Assembly: GCA_016870995.1 (NCBI GenBank)
Contig: VFZU01000045.1
Location: forward strand, 1 to 42,458
Direction: 5' to 3'
Origin: Acidobacteriota bacterium
GTDB taxonomy: Bacteria; Acidobacteriota; Terriglobia; Bryobacterales; Bryobacteraceae
DNA: 42,458 nt
In this document: positions 1-7,998 of the stretch, piece after piece
Layout of the letters: every line of letters starts with the position of its first letter
Position numbering within the stretch: position 1 is the stretch's first letter
The notes under the pieces: model-generated
The model's input: only the letters and a program-made list of their open reading frames with translations
Told to the model about the DNA's origin: nothing
The model's database searches: none
Position numbers and translations under genes: made by a program

Positions 1-4
1 CGCC

Positions 5-38
5 GCAGAGGGGAGCCCCCATGGGGGCTCCCCTCTGC
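5..38. repeat. 34-bp perfect palindrome, hairpin or terminator-like
   Basis: Positions 5-21 and 22-38 are exact reverse complements (17-bp arms starting GCAGAGGGGAGC, centred on CATG). The transcript would fold into a very stable GC-rich hairpin. No T-run follows on the plus strand, so it is not a classic intrinsic terminator; it may end an upstream gene outside the window or be an intergenic repeat. The palindrome is certain; its role is not. Confidence 0.6.
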
Positions 39-68
39 CTCCCTCAATAGAGCCAAATCTGCCAGACT

Positions 69-115
69 AAGTGTTACCCATGTGACCGGATAGAAGTGTT
101 ACCTATGTGCCCGGT
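69..115. mobile_element. Two tandem repeats resembling an insertion-sequence end
   Basis: Two 22-bp near-identical direct repeats lie at 69-90 and 94-115, 25 bp apart. Both share the core AAGTGTTACC-ATGTG-CCGG, with one substitution each in the middle and near the end. Tandem terminal repeats of this kind (GTTACC(T/C)ATGTG-CCGG) recur at the ends of some transposons with IS21/IS481-type transposases. No transposase is present in the window, so this would be a remnant or the right end of an element lying to the left. The repeats are directly visible; the family link is from memory. Confidence 0.4.
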
Positions 116-1172
116 CGGACACGGTCAATCCTCTGAGATTTCGAGTTTGCAACTCGAACGAACCCAATTGTTGAATCGGCTTGCTGAAATTGACCGCGAA
201 TTGGCTGCGGTCTCAGTTCGGCCTGCTCTCGTGCTTTCTGGCGACGAACTGATGCCGAAAAAGCAAAGAATATTGGGAATCGAACCCAAATCAAACGACT
301 GGCAAAGCCGTGCCATCGTTGGCTACCACCAGGCTGGCGCCAGTTCCGCCAACCCGGTGCAGAATGCCTTTATCGACTTCTATGTAACGCGCGGACTCGG
401 TTCCGCAAGTGCTGTCTACGACAATCCCGTCAATGTTTGGGGCAATATCCGCTTGGCCAGCAATCCGCGCCAGATTCGCATCCCTATTTCTGGATTATCG
501 GCTGGAATTGTGAGCGGCTTTAAGGATATAAAGGCAAATGACCTGGCGCAAAGCGCAGAATTTACCACTGGCGTCGGTGTCAAATTGGCTTCGTTTCGTC
601 AGGCGCCAGGCCGAGTCCGATTTCTCGAAGCGGTGGCCTACTTCGGTGCTTCCGGCAGTCTCAGAGAGCCCTTCTCGCAGGGTGTAATCTACCTCAGCCG
701 GGGCGAATACCTCGGCTTTGTACCCACCGAACGCGAGCGTTTCCACCGTTCCTATGGAGGCGGTTTCCGCATTTCAACTTTTGATACCCAGCAGCGCCTG
801 GCCCCTCCCGCAACCTACATGGTCACGATCGGGCAGGATCAGATGATCACTGCTGGTCGATACCGCGGCCCGGTTCTCAGGCTCGACGTTTTCTATCCGC
901 TACCGGTTGGGGGCAGGGAAGGCCGCTTCGGCAGTCTCTTCCTCTTCGGCACAATCAACATGGCGTTGGTACGTCCCACAAACCAGACCCCTGTCGCCAT
1001 GGAACGCATCTGCAGTGATCCGCTGGTCAAGGCGGGCTGCTCCGGCTTTAAGAACTTCTATGACCCGGATGTTCGCATCATCCCGATCGGCAGCCAGCGC
1101 GACACCTACCGCCTCGGTTTCGGCATCGACTTCGTCAACCTGTTGCGAAGTTGGATTTCTCCCCTAGGCTGA
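96..1172 (+). CDS. Beta-rich envelope-type protein, 5' end replaced by repeat DNA
   Basis: 358 residues from GTG 96 (next in-frame ATG at 105). I do not recognise a named family. Residues about 15-40 form a short heptad-like helix (LQLERTQLLNRLAEIDREL). The rest alternates short polar and aromatic strands with many Gly, Tyr and Phe and ends in strand-like segments, as in outer-membrane beta-barrels. There is no signal peptide: the first ten codons are read from the IS-like repeats at 69-115, so the native start and export signal were probably lost. It overlaps the end of the convergent dehydratase gene by 9 bp. It may be a 5'-truncated pseudogene, though the remaining frame is intact. Confidence 0.5.
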   Translation: MLPMCPVGHGQSSEISSLQLERTQLLNRLAEIDRELAAVSVRPALVLSGDELMPKKQRILGIEPKSNDWQSRAIVGYHQAGASSANPVQNAFIDFYVTRGLGSASAVYDNPVNVWGNIRLASNPRQIRIPISGLSAGIVSGFKDIKANDLAQSAEFTTGVGVKLASFRQAPGRVRFLEAVAYFGASGSLREPFSQGVIYLSRGEYLGFVPTERERFHRSYGGGFRISTFDTQQRLAPPATYMVTIGQDQMITAGRYRGPVLRLDVFYPLPVGGREGRFGSLFLFGTINMALVRPTNQTPVAMERICSDPLVKAGCSGFKNFYDPDVRIIPIGSQRDTYRLGFGIDFVNLLRSWISPLG

Positions 1173-2060
1173 CTTGTACAGCTCAACCAACCGCGCCAGC
1201 TCCGCCTTGTGCTCCTCGCGGACCGCGCACAATGGAGGCCGTCCCGGGCCAGCCGGAATCCCCATCAGCTCCATCATTTCTTTCATCACGGTCACTTCAT
1301 AGCCGCGCATCTTGTCGCGTAATGCATAGAGCGGGTGCACGTACTTGATCAGGATTTCGTTCATCTTCTCGAAGTCCTTGGCCTGTCCCGCTTCGGCAAT
1401 CGCGAGCGAGATCTTCGCGCTCACATTGGAAATCGAGCTTGTATAAGCCTGCACTCCGATCGACCAGTAACCACCCGCGCAATCATCACCCAATCCGCCC
1501 ACCCAAGCCAGACGGTCGCCCAGCTTCGCCATGATGCGCTGGTACATCCGGATGTTGCCTTGCCCGTCTTTCCAGATCTGCAGGCTGGGGACGGCATCGG
1601 CCAGTCGCGCTACCTGGTCCGGAGTAAATGCAGCCCAATCGCGCGAATAGAGCGCCAATGGCAAACCCGTCGCGTTAGCGATCGTCTTGTAGTAATCGAT
1701 CCAGCCCGCCTCCGGAGCATTGATGTAGTAAGGCGGCATCACCAGAAGAGCATCCGCGCCCGCCTTCTCCATTCGCCGAGCCATATCGCAACCGATCACC
1801 GTGTTGTATCCAACACCGGCAACCACGGGCATCCGACCCTGCGTTGCTTTCACCGCAACAGCCACAACTTCGGCCGATTCCTCGGCCGTCATGGAATAGA
1901 TTTCACCCGTCCCACCCGCCGCCACAATGGCGCAATACGGATGCTGGGTCATCTCATCGACGTTCTTTTCAAGCGCCGCCAGATCGAGAGAAAGGTCTTG
2001 TTTGAAAGGCGTGACGGGGAACCCGAACACACCACGGAGTTTGTCGCGAAGTTGAGCCAT
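1164..2060 (-). CDS. kdgD: 5-dehydro-4-deoxyglucarate dehydratase (DapA/NanA superfamily)
   Basis: 298 residues, full length for the family. The enzyme dehydrates and decarboxylates 5-dehydro-4-deoxy-D-glucarate to 2,5-dioxopentanoate in glucarate/galactarate breakdown, in the cytoplasm. The TIM-barrel hallmarks of class I aldolase-type lyases are visible: GGTGE at 49-53, the Tyr of LYSRD at 138, and the Schiff-base lysine K164 in IWKDGQGN. The N-terminal GVFGFPVTPF and the KDG-G pattern fit KDG dehydratase better than DapA or NanA. It lies 24 bp downstream of the Roadblock gene on the same strand and may be the last gene of that transcript. A general dihydrodipicolinate-synthase-family lyase acting on another keto acid is the main alternative. 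Confidence 0.72.
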   Translation of the reverse strand: MAQLRDKLRGVFGFPVTPFKQDLSLDLAALEKNVDEMTQHPYCAIVAAGGTGEIYSMTAEESAEVVAVAVKATQGRMPVVAGVGYNTVIGCDMARRMEKAGADALLVMPPYYINAPEAGWIDYYKTIANATGLPLALYSRDWAAFTPDQVARLADAVPSLQIWKDGQGNIRMYQRIMAKLGDRLAWVGGLGDDCAGGYWSIGVQAYTSSISNVSAKISLAIAEAGQAKDFEKMNEILIKYVHPLYALRDKMRGYEVTVMKEMMELMGIPAGPGRPPLCAVREEHKAELARLVELYKSA

Positions 2061-2084
2061 GCGGAACTATTAGCGTATCGCAGC

Positions 2085-2543
2085 CTAGGCAGCTTGCGCG
2101 AATAGTTCGTCCAAAAGTGCGACTGCATCGTCGCGAAGCTCTGGAGAGAGCAGAGCGCGATCAGAGTAAGCATCGCTCGACGGCGTCAGCGATGCAATCT
2201 GGTCGATCACTTGCGATGCAAATGTGGTCGCATGCTCCTCATCCACCTGTACCGGGAAGGTCGCCGCAAGAATCATCCCGCTCGGCATCTGGCAAAGCAA
2301 TAGATCCTGCCGTCGCCCGCGCTGTAGCTGGAAGTTCTGCTCCCCCACCCCAAGCAGCCGGCCTAGCTCCCCGCCGTTTCCAAATGTCGAGGCCACAATC
2401 GGACCGATCGATGAAGCAAACGGTTGTGCTTCTTTCCCAGCGCTGGCGATCATCGTTCCAACGCGGCTCACCAGCAATACTTGTCGGCACTGCTCGCGCC
2501 CAATCGAATCCTGAAGTATTCCCGAAAGTCTGCTGTTGGTCAT
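2085..2543 (-). CDS. Roadblock/LC7 domain protein
   Basis: 152 residues from ATG 2543, chosen because this ATG overlaps the TGA of the upstream TPR gene (ATGA), which implies translational coupling. A longer frame upstream would run through the TPR gene. The N-terminal helix (SRLSGILQDSIG), the strand-rich core VLLVSRVGTMIASAGKE, then EQNFQLQRGRRQDLLLCQM and AATF-VQVDEE follow the Roadblock/LC7 (MglB-like) profile. Members are usually partners of small GTPases in polarity or vesicle-like regulation. No small GTPase is encoded nearby, so its partner is unknown. The C-terminus ends in a short helical tail (DDAVALLDELFAQ). Confidence 0.7.
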   Translation of the reverse strand: MTNSRLSGILQDSIGREQCRQVLLVSRVGTMIASAGKEAQPFASSIGPIVASTFGNGGELGRLLGVGEQNFQLQRGRRQDLLLCQMPSGMILAATFPVQVDEEHATTFASQVIDQIASLTPSSDAYSDRALLSPELRDDAVALLDELFAQAA

Positions 2544-3970
2544 GATTTTGACTCGAAGTACGATTTCGCAAGCGCAGGTTCTACCCGCATCGCCATCTGA
2601 CGGCACTGCATGGCCCGTTCCGGCTGCTCCATTCTTTCGAACAGATTTGCCAGTTGCAGATACCCTTCGCCCAACCCGGGTTCTGCTCTCAAGGCCAACT
2701 CATAGTAACGTAACGCCACAGAATCCCTGTTCTGCTTCTCGAACGCCTTGGCAATCCTCAAGGCGATCGAAGCCGTTGGAATCCCACGGTTCTTGAGAGA
2801 CTCAAACAGCGAGACCGCCTGATCCATCCGTCCTTGTTCGATTTCAAGGCCAATCAGACACTCGGCTGCTTCCCGGCTCGTCGGTTGCTCGCGCAACGCG
2901 TTCTCGAGGATCGACCGTGCCTGATCGAAGTTCCCCAATCGCTGCATGGCCAATCCGAGATTGATCCGCGCCTCAGACCAGAATTCGTTCTCTTCACAAC
3001 ACAGATCGAAGTGACGTGAAGCCTCTTCATAGCGGCCCGCTTCAAGAAAGTTCAACCCCAACCGGAATCGCAGTTCCGGCGTATATCCATCCAGCCGAAT
3101 CAAATGCTGTGCCGCCGCAATCGCCTCGCTATGCCGGCATGAAAATTCAGCCGTCAACATGTAATTCCACCACGCATTGGAATTTTCTGAATCAATGCTG
3201 GTCAAATACGCCAGATGGTCTGCTGCCATCGCATATTGTTCCTGTTGGATCAACAGGCAGGACAAGTTATAACGGGCCTCGCGATGATTCGGCGATGCCT
3301 CAAGGCACTTCTCATAATCTGCCCGCGCGAAATCGAAGTTGCCCATTTGCTCGAGTGCGTATGCCGTAAAGAAGTGCGCTGAAGGTTCTCCCTCGCCCAA
3401 CAATGGCTCACACGTCTTCACCAACCGTTCCCATTCCTGATTCGCCGCCAGGTCGTGCAATTGCACTTCCCAGTTGGCAGGACGAGTTGGACTCGGCGGT
3501 GGACCCAGCAGCGCCTGCGCCGCTCGAATCCCCTCTTTCGCCACCTGGTTTCCAGGCGAGCGAGCTTCGACCCCCCGAAACACCTCAAACGCTTCCTGCG
3601 GCTGATTCAAATGCAACCGACAAATCCCCAACGCAAGTGCAGCTTCCGTCCAGTCCGGGTGCAATTCCACCTCGGGCTGTAACAATTCTGCGCCTTCTTG
3701 CCAACGCTCCAGTCGTTCCATGCAAGCCACCGTCTGAACCAGAAGATCCGGACGGGTGGGCACCAGTTTCAACAATCTGCAGAATGCATCCAGCGCTTCT
3801 TCATACTCCTCAAGCGCAAGATGAAAGTGTGCCAAGGCCTCAAGCTTCCTCGCAGCGATTGCAGCGGGAGATTCGCTAGGCAAGCTGGTCGGGACGAACG
3901 ATTCCTGCTGTTCACCGTTCCGCTTCAGCGGCATTTCTATGATTTTCGGGGCGCGAGCTGCATTTGGCAT
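2540..3970 (-). CDS. Tetratricopeptide-repeat scaffold protein
   Basis: 476 residues, soluble, no signal peptide. From about residue 40 onward it is built of consecutive TPR units (for example ALAHFHLALEEYEEALDAFCRLL, NLGLAMQRLGNFDQARSIL, LRYYELALRAEPGLGEGYLQLANLFERMEQPERAM), roughly ten in all. TPRs are protein-protein interaction solenoids. The first 35 residues are charged and low-complexity. The gene sits between a zinc-finger-like protein (15 bp upstream) and the Roadblock protein (4-bp overlap downstream), so a shared complex is likely but inferred. No catalytic domain is visible. Confidence 0.8.
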   Translation of the reverse strand: MPNAARAPKIIEMPLKRNGEQQESFVPTSLPSESPAAIAARKLEALAHFHLALEEYEEALDAFCRLLKLVPTRPDLLVQTVACMERLERWQEGAELLQPEVELHPDWTEAALALGICRLHLNQPQEAFEVFRGVEARSPGNQVAKEGIRAAQALLGPPPSPTRPANWEVQLHDLAANQEWERLVKTCEPLLGEGEPSAHFFTAYALEQMGNFDFARADYEKCLEASPNHREARYNLSCLLIQQEQYAMAADHLAYLTSIDSENSNAWWNYMLTAEFSCRHSEAIAAAQHLIRLDGYTPELRFRLGLNFLEAGRYEEASRHFDLCCEENEFWSEARINLGLAMQRLGNFDQARSILENALREQPTSREAAECLIGLEIEQGRMDQAVSLFESLKNRGIPTASIALRIAKAFEKQNRDSVALRYYELALRAEPGLGEGYLQLANLFERMEQPERAMQCRQMAMRVEPALAKSYFESKS

Positions 3971-3985
3971 AGTATTCGTTCTCCG

Positions 3986-5239
3986 TTACCCCACCGGGCC
4001 TTCAGGTCTTGGGGGCAACGTCGGGCCCAATTGAAACAAGCTGGGAAACGGCACCGGAGCAACACGCTTGTAAGACCGTCCCGCCACCCAACGTCCGCGC
4101 TCAATGCGAGTTGAGCCGCCGTTGGGAAGCATCACATTCGTCCGCCACTCGCCCGAAGAGAATTCTCCCAGCGGTACACTCGCCTCGGATAGCGATCGTG
4201 CAATCACCGTCAGAGAATTGCCAAAGTCCTCTTGCTCAGCCGCATTCAAATCGAAATTCGTCAATGCGCTAATCGTGAGCGGAATCCCAACCCTGGGCTT
4301 GGTATCCAGCTTGGTTTCTGTCTCCGCAGCAGGCTCCAGCTTCGATTCCATCCCCGGTGCAATGGGAGACCATTCAGCGGAACTGGTAAACGCAAAACCC
4401 TGATCTGCCTTTGGCAGTTCGTTCCAAAGCGAAGCGACCTGGCTGGCTGCATACGGATAACGCAGCCGCGTTCTCGGCTCGATCTCGTGCCGCTGTCCGA
4501 ATGCGGATACCCGCGCCGAAGCACTTGATGCCTCGTAGTCCAGCGGAACTTCTTCTCCCACAAGATTGAAGTCGGCCCCGATGCTCATGGCTGGCAGAGA
4601 AGGCAATTCGAGCCAGGGCTCCCCAAATCCATCTTGCTCAAATGCGGTTGGCAGACCTTCGGGCATCGGCCCTTCGCCCTGCTCATCTAAGGAAATCGAA
4701 TCCAGCTCGAAGCTGCTCTCTTCCATCGGGAACATCGGATCGAAGCCAAATTCTGGCAGGCTTGGCGTGCAGCAATCCGCCTGCACGATGATCGCAAAGC
4801 TCGAAGGCGGAATCAGCGGTGTATTCGTATCGAGAGCCCCTTGAGCGGCAGGCACTGCAAACAGATACTCTTCGTGCAGTGACCCAATCGGGTCTTCCAC
4901 CTTCTTGGTTTCTTTCTTTGCAACCGGCTCAGGGATCGGCTCCGGTTTTGCTTCGACCTTCGGCTCAGGTTTCGGCTGAGGCTTTGGCTCAGGTTTTGCC
5001 TCGGATTCCGGGGCACGCAATGCCGCCTCAAGACCCAGCATCGGCTTGGTCTGCGTACTACTGGGAGCCCCTAGATCGCTCAGCGACTTCGAGGGCGTAA
5101 CCGCCTTCGACCCCAATCGCTCCATCAACGCCCGCTCCAACTCATCCTGGTGCGTACGCAGATGCTCTTCGCTACAGAATGGCGTGTCTTTGTAGCGAGT
5201 GAAGAACCCTAGTTTTTTGCCGCAATATAAACAAGTCAT
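3986..5239 (-). CDS. Zinc-finger-like protein with long acidic Pro/Lys/Glu linker
   Basis: 417 residues from ATG 5239. A TTG 42 bp upstream is also in frame, but the Met directly before TCLYCGKK is the natural start. The N-terminus holds a small treble-clef-like metal site: CLYCGKK, then FCSEEH about 15 residues later, as in MYM/ZPR-type fingers. A PKPEPKPQPKPEP-type repeat follows at roughly residues 75-115, then a long acidic, probably disordered region and a more structured C-terminus. No named family is recognised. It is the first gene of the TPR-Roadblock cluster. No membrane segment is seen. It could be an adaptor bringing nucleic acid or protein partners to the complex. Confidence 0.65.
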   Translation of the reverse strand: MTCLYCGKKLGFFTRYKDTPFCSEEHLRTHQDELERALMERLGSKAVTPSKSLSDLGAPSSTQTKPMLGLEAALRAPESEAKPEPKPQPKPEPKVEAKPEPIPEPVAKKETKKVEDPIGSLHEEYLFAVPAAQGALDTNTPLIPPSSFAIIVQADCCTPSLPEFGFDPMFPMEESSFELDSISLDEQGEGPMPEGLPTAFEQDGFGEPWLELPSLPAMSIGADFNLVGEEVPLDYEASSASARVSAFGQRHEIEPRTRLRYPYAASQVASLWNELPKADQGFAFTSSAEWSPIAPGMESKLEPAAETETKLDTKPRVGIPLTISALTNFDLNAAEQEDFGNSLTVIARSLSEASVPLGEFSSGEWRTNVMLPNGGSTRIERGRWVAGRSYKRVAPVPFPSLFQLGPTLPPRPEGPVG

Positions 5240-5343
5240 GTGGTCGTTCTGGCCGGACTCTGCATTAAGGCTTATAACCAAAATAGAGTTCCGGAACTGC
5301 TATTGAAATCGGTGGTTTACCTTACTTGCTTTAGGGCAGTTGG

Positions 5344-5355
5344 TACGATCGGATC
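5344..5355 (+). promoter_or_regulatory. Putative -10 box placing transcription start at the ATG
   Basis: TACGAT lies at 5344-5349, six bases before ATG 5356. A weak -35 candidate (TTACTT) lies 16 bp upstream. No Shine-Dalgarno sequence is present, so the mRNA for the CBM9-like gene may be leaderless. It is one of several genes in the window with this arrangement. Confidence 0.35.
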
Positions 5356-6120
5356 ATGAAGGCGCAATTATTTTTTTTGCTCCTGGCTTCGATCCACCCC
5401 TTGGTCAGCCAGCCTCTTGAATCCTACACTTGCAAAAAATCGCCTAACGCACTGAAAATAGATGGCAAACTTGACGACGCCGCTTGGCGGCTTGCCCCCT
5501 GGACCAAGGATTTCATCGACATCGAAGGCACCTCCAAGCCGAAGCCCCGCTTCCGCACTCGCGCAAAAATGCTGTGGGATGAACAGTATTTTTACATCGC
5601 AGCCGAGCTCGAAGAGCCTCAACTTTGGGCTACGTACGATCGCCACGACAGGGTCATCTTCCACGAACATGACTTTGAAGTCTTCCTTGACCCCGACGGC
5701 GATGGCCTCCACTACTTTGAATTTGAGATGAATGCCCTCAACACCGGTTGGGATCTCTACCTCGCCAAACGCTACAGCGACAACGGAAAGGCCGACGACG
5801 GCTGGGAGATGCCCGGCCTCAAGACTGCCGTCCACCTCAAAGGCACTCTCAATAACCCGACCGACAAAGACAAAGGCTGGACCCTCGAAATCGCCATGCC
5901 CTGGAGCGCCTTCAATCGCGGCCCCCGTCCCGCTCTGCCCCCGAAGAATAGCGAAGAATGGCGCGTCAACTTTTCCCGCGTCGAGTGGATGCTGGACGTC
6001 GTCGCAGGCAAGTATGAAAAGCGCAAGGGCCTCAAAGAAGACAATTGGGTTTGGAGCCCGCAGGGCGTCATCAATATGCACGTCCCTGAAAAATGGGGCA
6101 AGGTAAAATTCATCCAATGA
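5356..6120 (+). CDS. Secreted carbohydrate-binding family 9-like protein
   Basis: 254 residues. A cleavable signal peptide is clear (MKAQLFFLLLASIHPLVSQP). The rest matches the CBM9-like/DOMON fold of bacterial carbohydrate-related proteins: the opening IDGKLDDAAWRLAPWTKDF, then AKMLWDEQYFYIAAELEEP, the HEHDFEVFLDPDGDG strand pair, YFEFEMNALNTGWDL, and GWTLEIAMPWSAF near the C-terminus. Such domains bind sugars or haem, usually outside the cell. The stop codon overlaps the start of the sulfatase gene (ATGA at 6117-6120), so the two are probably co-translated and may act on the same sulfated glycan. The ligand cannot be read from sequence. Confidence 0.8.
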   Translation: MKAQLFFLLLASIHPLVSQPLESYTCKKSPNALKIDGKLDDAAWRLAPWTKDFIDIEGTSKPKPRFRTRAKMLWDEQYFYIAAELEEPQLWATYDRHDRVIFHEHDFEVFLDPDGDGLHYFEFEMNALNTGWDLYLAKRYSDNGKADDGWEMPGLKTAVHLKGTLNNPTDKDKGWTLEIAMPWSAFNRGPRPALPPKNSEEWRVNFSRVEWMLDVVAGKYEKRKGLKEDNWVWSPQGVINMHVPEKWGKVKFIQ

Positions 6121-7607
6121 ACCGCAGAGAATTTGTCGGTCTTGGCCTCGCCGCTCCAACTCCCGGCTTTCAGCGCCCCGTAGCTCCCAAGCGCGACCGC
6201 CTCAATCTCCTGTTTCTGATGACCGATCAACACCGCGCCGATTGCCTCGGCTCGGAAGGCAATCGCGCCACTCAAACTCCCAACCTCGACCGTCTCGCCC
6301 GCGAAGGCACCCGCTTCCGCAACGCCTACTCTAGCACTCCCACCTGCACGCCCGCCCGCTCCGCGCTCCTCACCGGCCTCTCACCCTGGAATCATGGCAT
6401 GCTCGGCTACAACGAAATCCCGAAATCCTTTCCTTACGAGAAACCTCGAGCCCTCAAAGAGCTCGGCTACGCCACCACCTCCATCGGCAAGAACCACTTC
6501 CGCCCCTGGCGCAACGGCCACGGCTACGAGCAGATGCTTCTCGACGAACACTCTCTGCCCACGACGCAGGAACTCACCGACTACGAGGCCTGGTTCTACT
6601 CGCAAGAACCCAACCTCAACCCATACTCGACCGGCCTCGGCTGGAATGACTACGCGGCTCGCCCCTTTGCCCTGCCAGAGCGATACCATCCCACCACCTG
6701 GACCGGCGGCATGGCGGTCCGCTTTCTCGAAACCTACTCTAGCCCCCGCCCCTTCTATCTCAAAGTCTCTTTCATCCGCCCGCACAGCCCCTACGATCCG
6801 CCGGAGCGATTCTGGAAGCAATACGAAACCACAGAACTTCCCGAGGCGAAGGTCGGCCGCTGGGCCGCCAAGTATGAAGTACCCTCGAGCGACCGTCCGG
6901 ACATCTGGCACGGCAAGCTTTCAAAAGAAACGATCGCGAACTCCCGCCGCGGTTACCACGCCCTGATCACCCACGTCGACGAGCAAATCGGGCGCATCCT
7001 CGAAACTCTCGATAAACAGAAGAAGCTCGACGAAACCCTCGTCGTCTTTACCTCCGATCATGGCGACATGACGGGCGACCACAACCTCTGGCGCAAATCC
7101 TATGCCTATCAGGCGAGCGCACGCATCCCCATGCTCATCCGGCTGCCCGGTGCCAAAGGCGGCCAGGTTGTCGATGCACCCGTGGAACTCCGCGATATCT
7201 TCCCCACACTGCTGGATGGCGCAGGCGCATCTCCCGCGCGCCGGATCGACGGCGTCAGCATGCTCAACCTGGTCCGTAATCCCAAAGCACCCTGGCGTCA
7301 GTACATCGATCTTGAGCACAACATCTGCTACTCCCCAGGCAACAATTGGAATGCCCTTACAGATGGCCGCCAAAAGTACATCTTCCATGCCTTTGACGGC
7401 TCTGAGCAGCTCTTCGATCTCACGAAGGATCCCCACGAGCTCAATGACCTATCCGCCTCACGCGAACACGAAGCTACATTGCGTCTCTGGCGTCAACGTC
7501 TGATGCTCCACTTCGAAGAACGCGGCGAACCGTTCATCGCAAACGGCCGGCTGGGCCTGCGTCCCAAAGGCGTGCCCACCAGCCCAAATTTCCCTAGGAA
7601 TAATTGA
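6117..7607 (+). CDS. Tat-exported sulfatase, cysteine type
   Basis: 496 residues from ATG 6117, which overlaps the preceding TGA; the longer frame is not needed. The N-terminus MNRREFVGLGLA is a Tat-like signal. The formylglycine motif C-T-P-A-R is at 77-81 (C77 modified), so an FGE-type maturase is needed; none is in the window. Metal-site residues D37-Q38 (LMTDQHRAD) and the later FTSDHGDMTGDHNLW are S1-family hallmarks. D-Q rather than D-D resembles choline-sulfatase-like and related S1 subfamilies. It should hydrolyse sulfate esters outside the cytoplasm, probably on glycans given the CBM9-like partner. It overlaps the convergent small gene by 14 bp. Confidence 0.88.
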   Translation: MNRREFVGLGLAAPTPGFQRPVAPKRDRLNLLFLMTDQHRADCLGSEGNRATQTPNLDRLAREGTRFRNAYSSTPTCTPARSALLTGLSPWNHGMLGYNEIPKSFPYEKPRALKELGYATTSIGKNHFRPWRNGHGYEQMLLDEHSLPTTQELTDYEAWFYSQEPNLNPYSTGLGWNDYAARPFALPERYHPTTWTGGMAVRFLETYSSPRPFYLKVSFIRPHSPYDPPERFWKQYETTELPEAKVGRWAAKYEVPSSDRPDIWHGKLSKETIANSRRGYHALITHVDEQIGRILETLDKQKKLDETLVVFTSDHGDMTGDHNLWRKSYAYQASARIPMLIRLPGAKGGQVVDAPVELRDIFPTLLDGAGASPARRIDGVSMLNLVRNPKAPWRQYIDLEHNICYSPGNNWNALTDGRQKYIFHAFDGSEQLFDLTKDPHELNDLSASREHEATLRLWRQRLMLHFEERGEPFIANGRLGLRPKGVPTSPNFPRNN

Positions 7608-7998
7608 AAAACTCAAGCGGCTGGATGCTCTCAACCATCCACCGCTTACCCTTCAGCACCATGCCGATTTTCAAGGTCTCACGCCGCTGTAGCATCACAG
7701 CGTTGTCGGTGCGCGATCGTGCGCCCAGGTACCAGTCCACCTCAAGCATCTGCCGGGCATCATCTCCGCTCGACCCCATCACCTGCAAGCTCGAAGTGAC
7801 GTCATAAGCCGCTGTCAACCCCGCCAACTGCTGCCGCAAGGCATCTCGCCCCGGCATCTCCGCCACGGTTGCTTTGAGAAATCCCGACACGTTGCCTGCG
7901 CTCAAATCCGTAGCCATCTGCGCCAGCACATCCCGCAGAGTGGTTTCATTTGGCGCAAACAGCAACCCGAACAGGACCCTACGTGCGATAGCTGCCAT
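7594..7998 (-). CDS. Small NTF2-like protein of unknown function
   Basis: 134 residues from ATG 7998, overlapping the end of argJ by 20 bp; a start further inside argJ is possible but less economical. The pattern of an N-terminal helix (TLRDVLAQMATDLSAGNVSGFLKAT) followed by strands (DVTSSLQVMGSSG, QMLEVDWYLGARS, VMLQRRETLKIGMVLKGKRWMVESIQPLEFF) resembles the NTF2/SnoaL cone fold. The segment IARRVLFGLLFA near the start could be a weak signal or membrane anchor. It is the last gene of the aroC-def-fmt-argJ run. Function is unknown. Confidence 0.6.
   Translation of the reverse strand: MAAIARRVLFGLLFAPNETTLRDVLAQMATDLSAGNVSGFLKATVAEMPGRDALRQQLAGLTAAYDVTSSLQVMGSSGDDARQMLEVDWYLGARSRTDNAVMLQRRETLKIGMVLKGKRWMVESIQPLEFFNYS

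Noticed and set aside
69-115. CRISPR array
   Set aside because: Only two repeats with a 3-bp gap and no spacer of normal length; no cas gene in the window.
2544-2606. 21-residue upstream extension of the Roadblock protein
   Set aside because: It lies wholly in the TPR gene and the ATGA overlap at 2540-2543 gives a better start.
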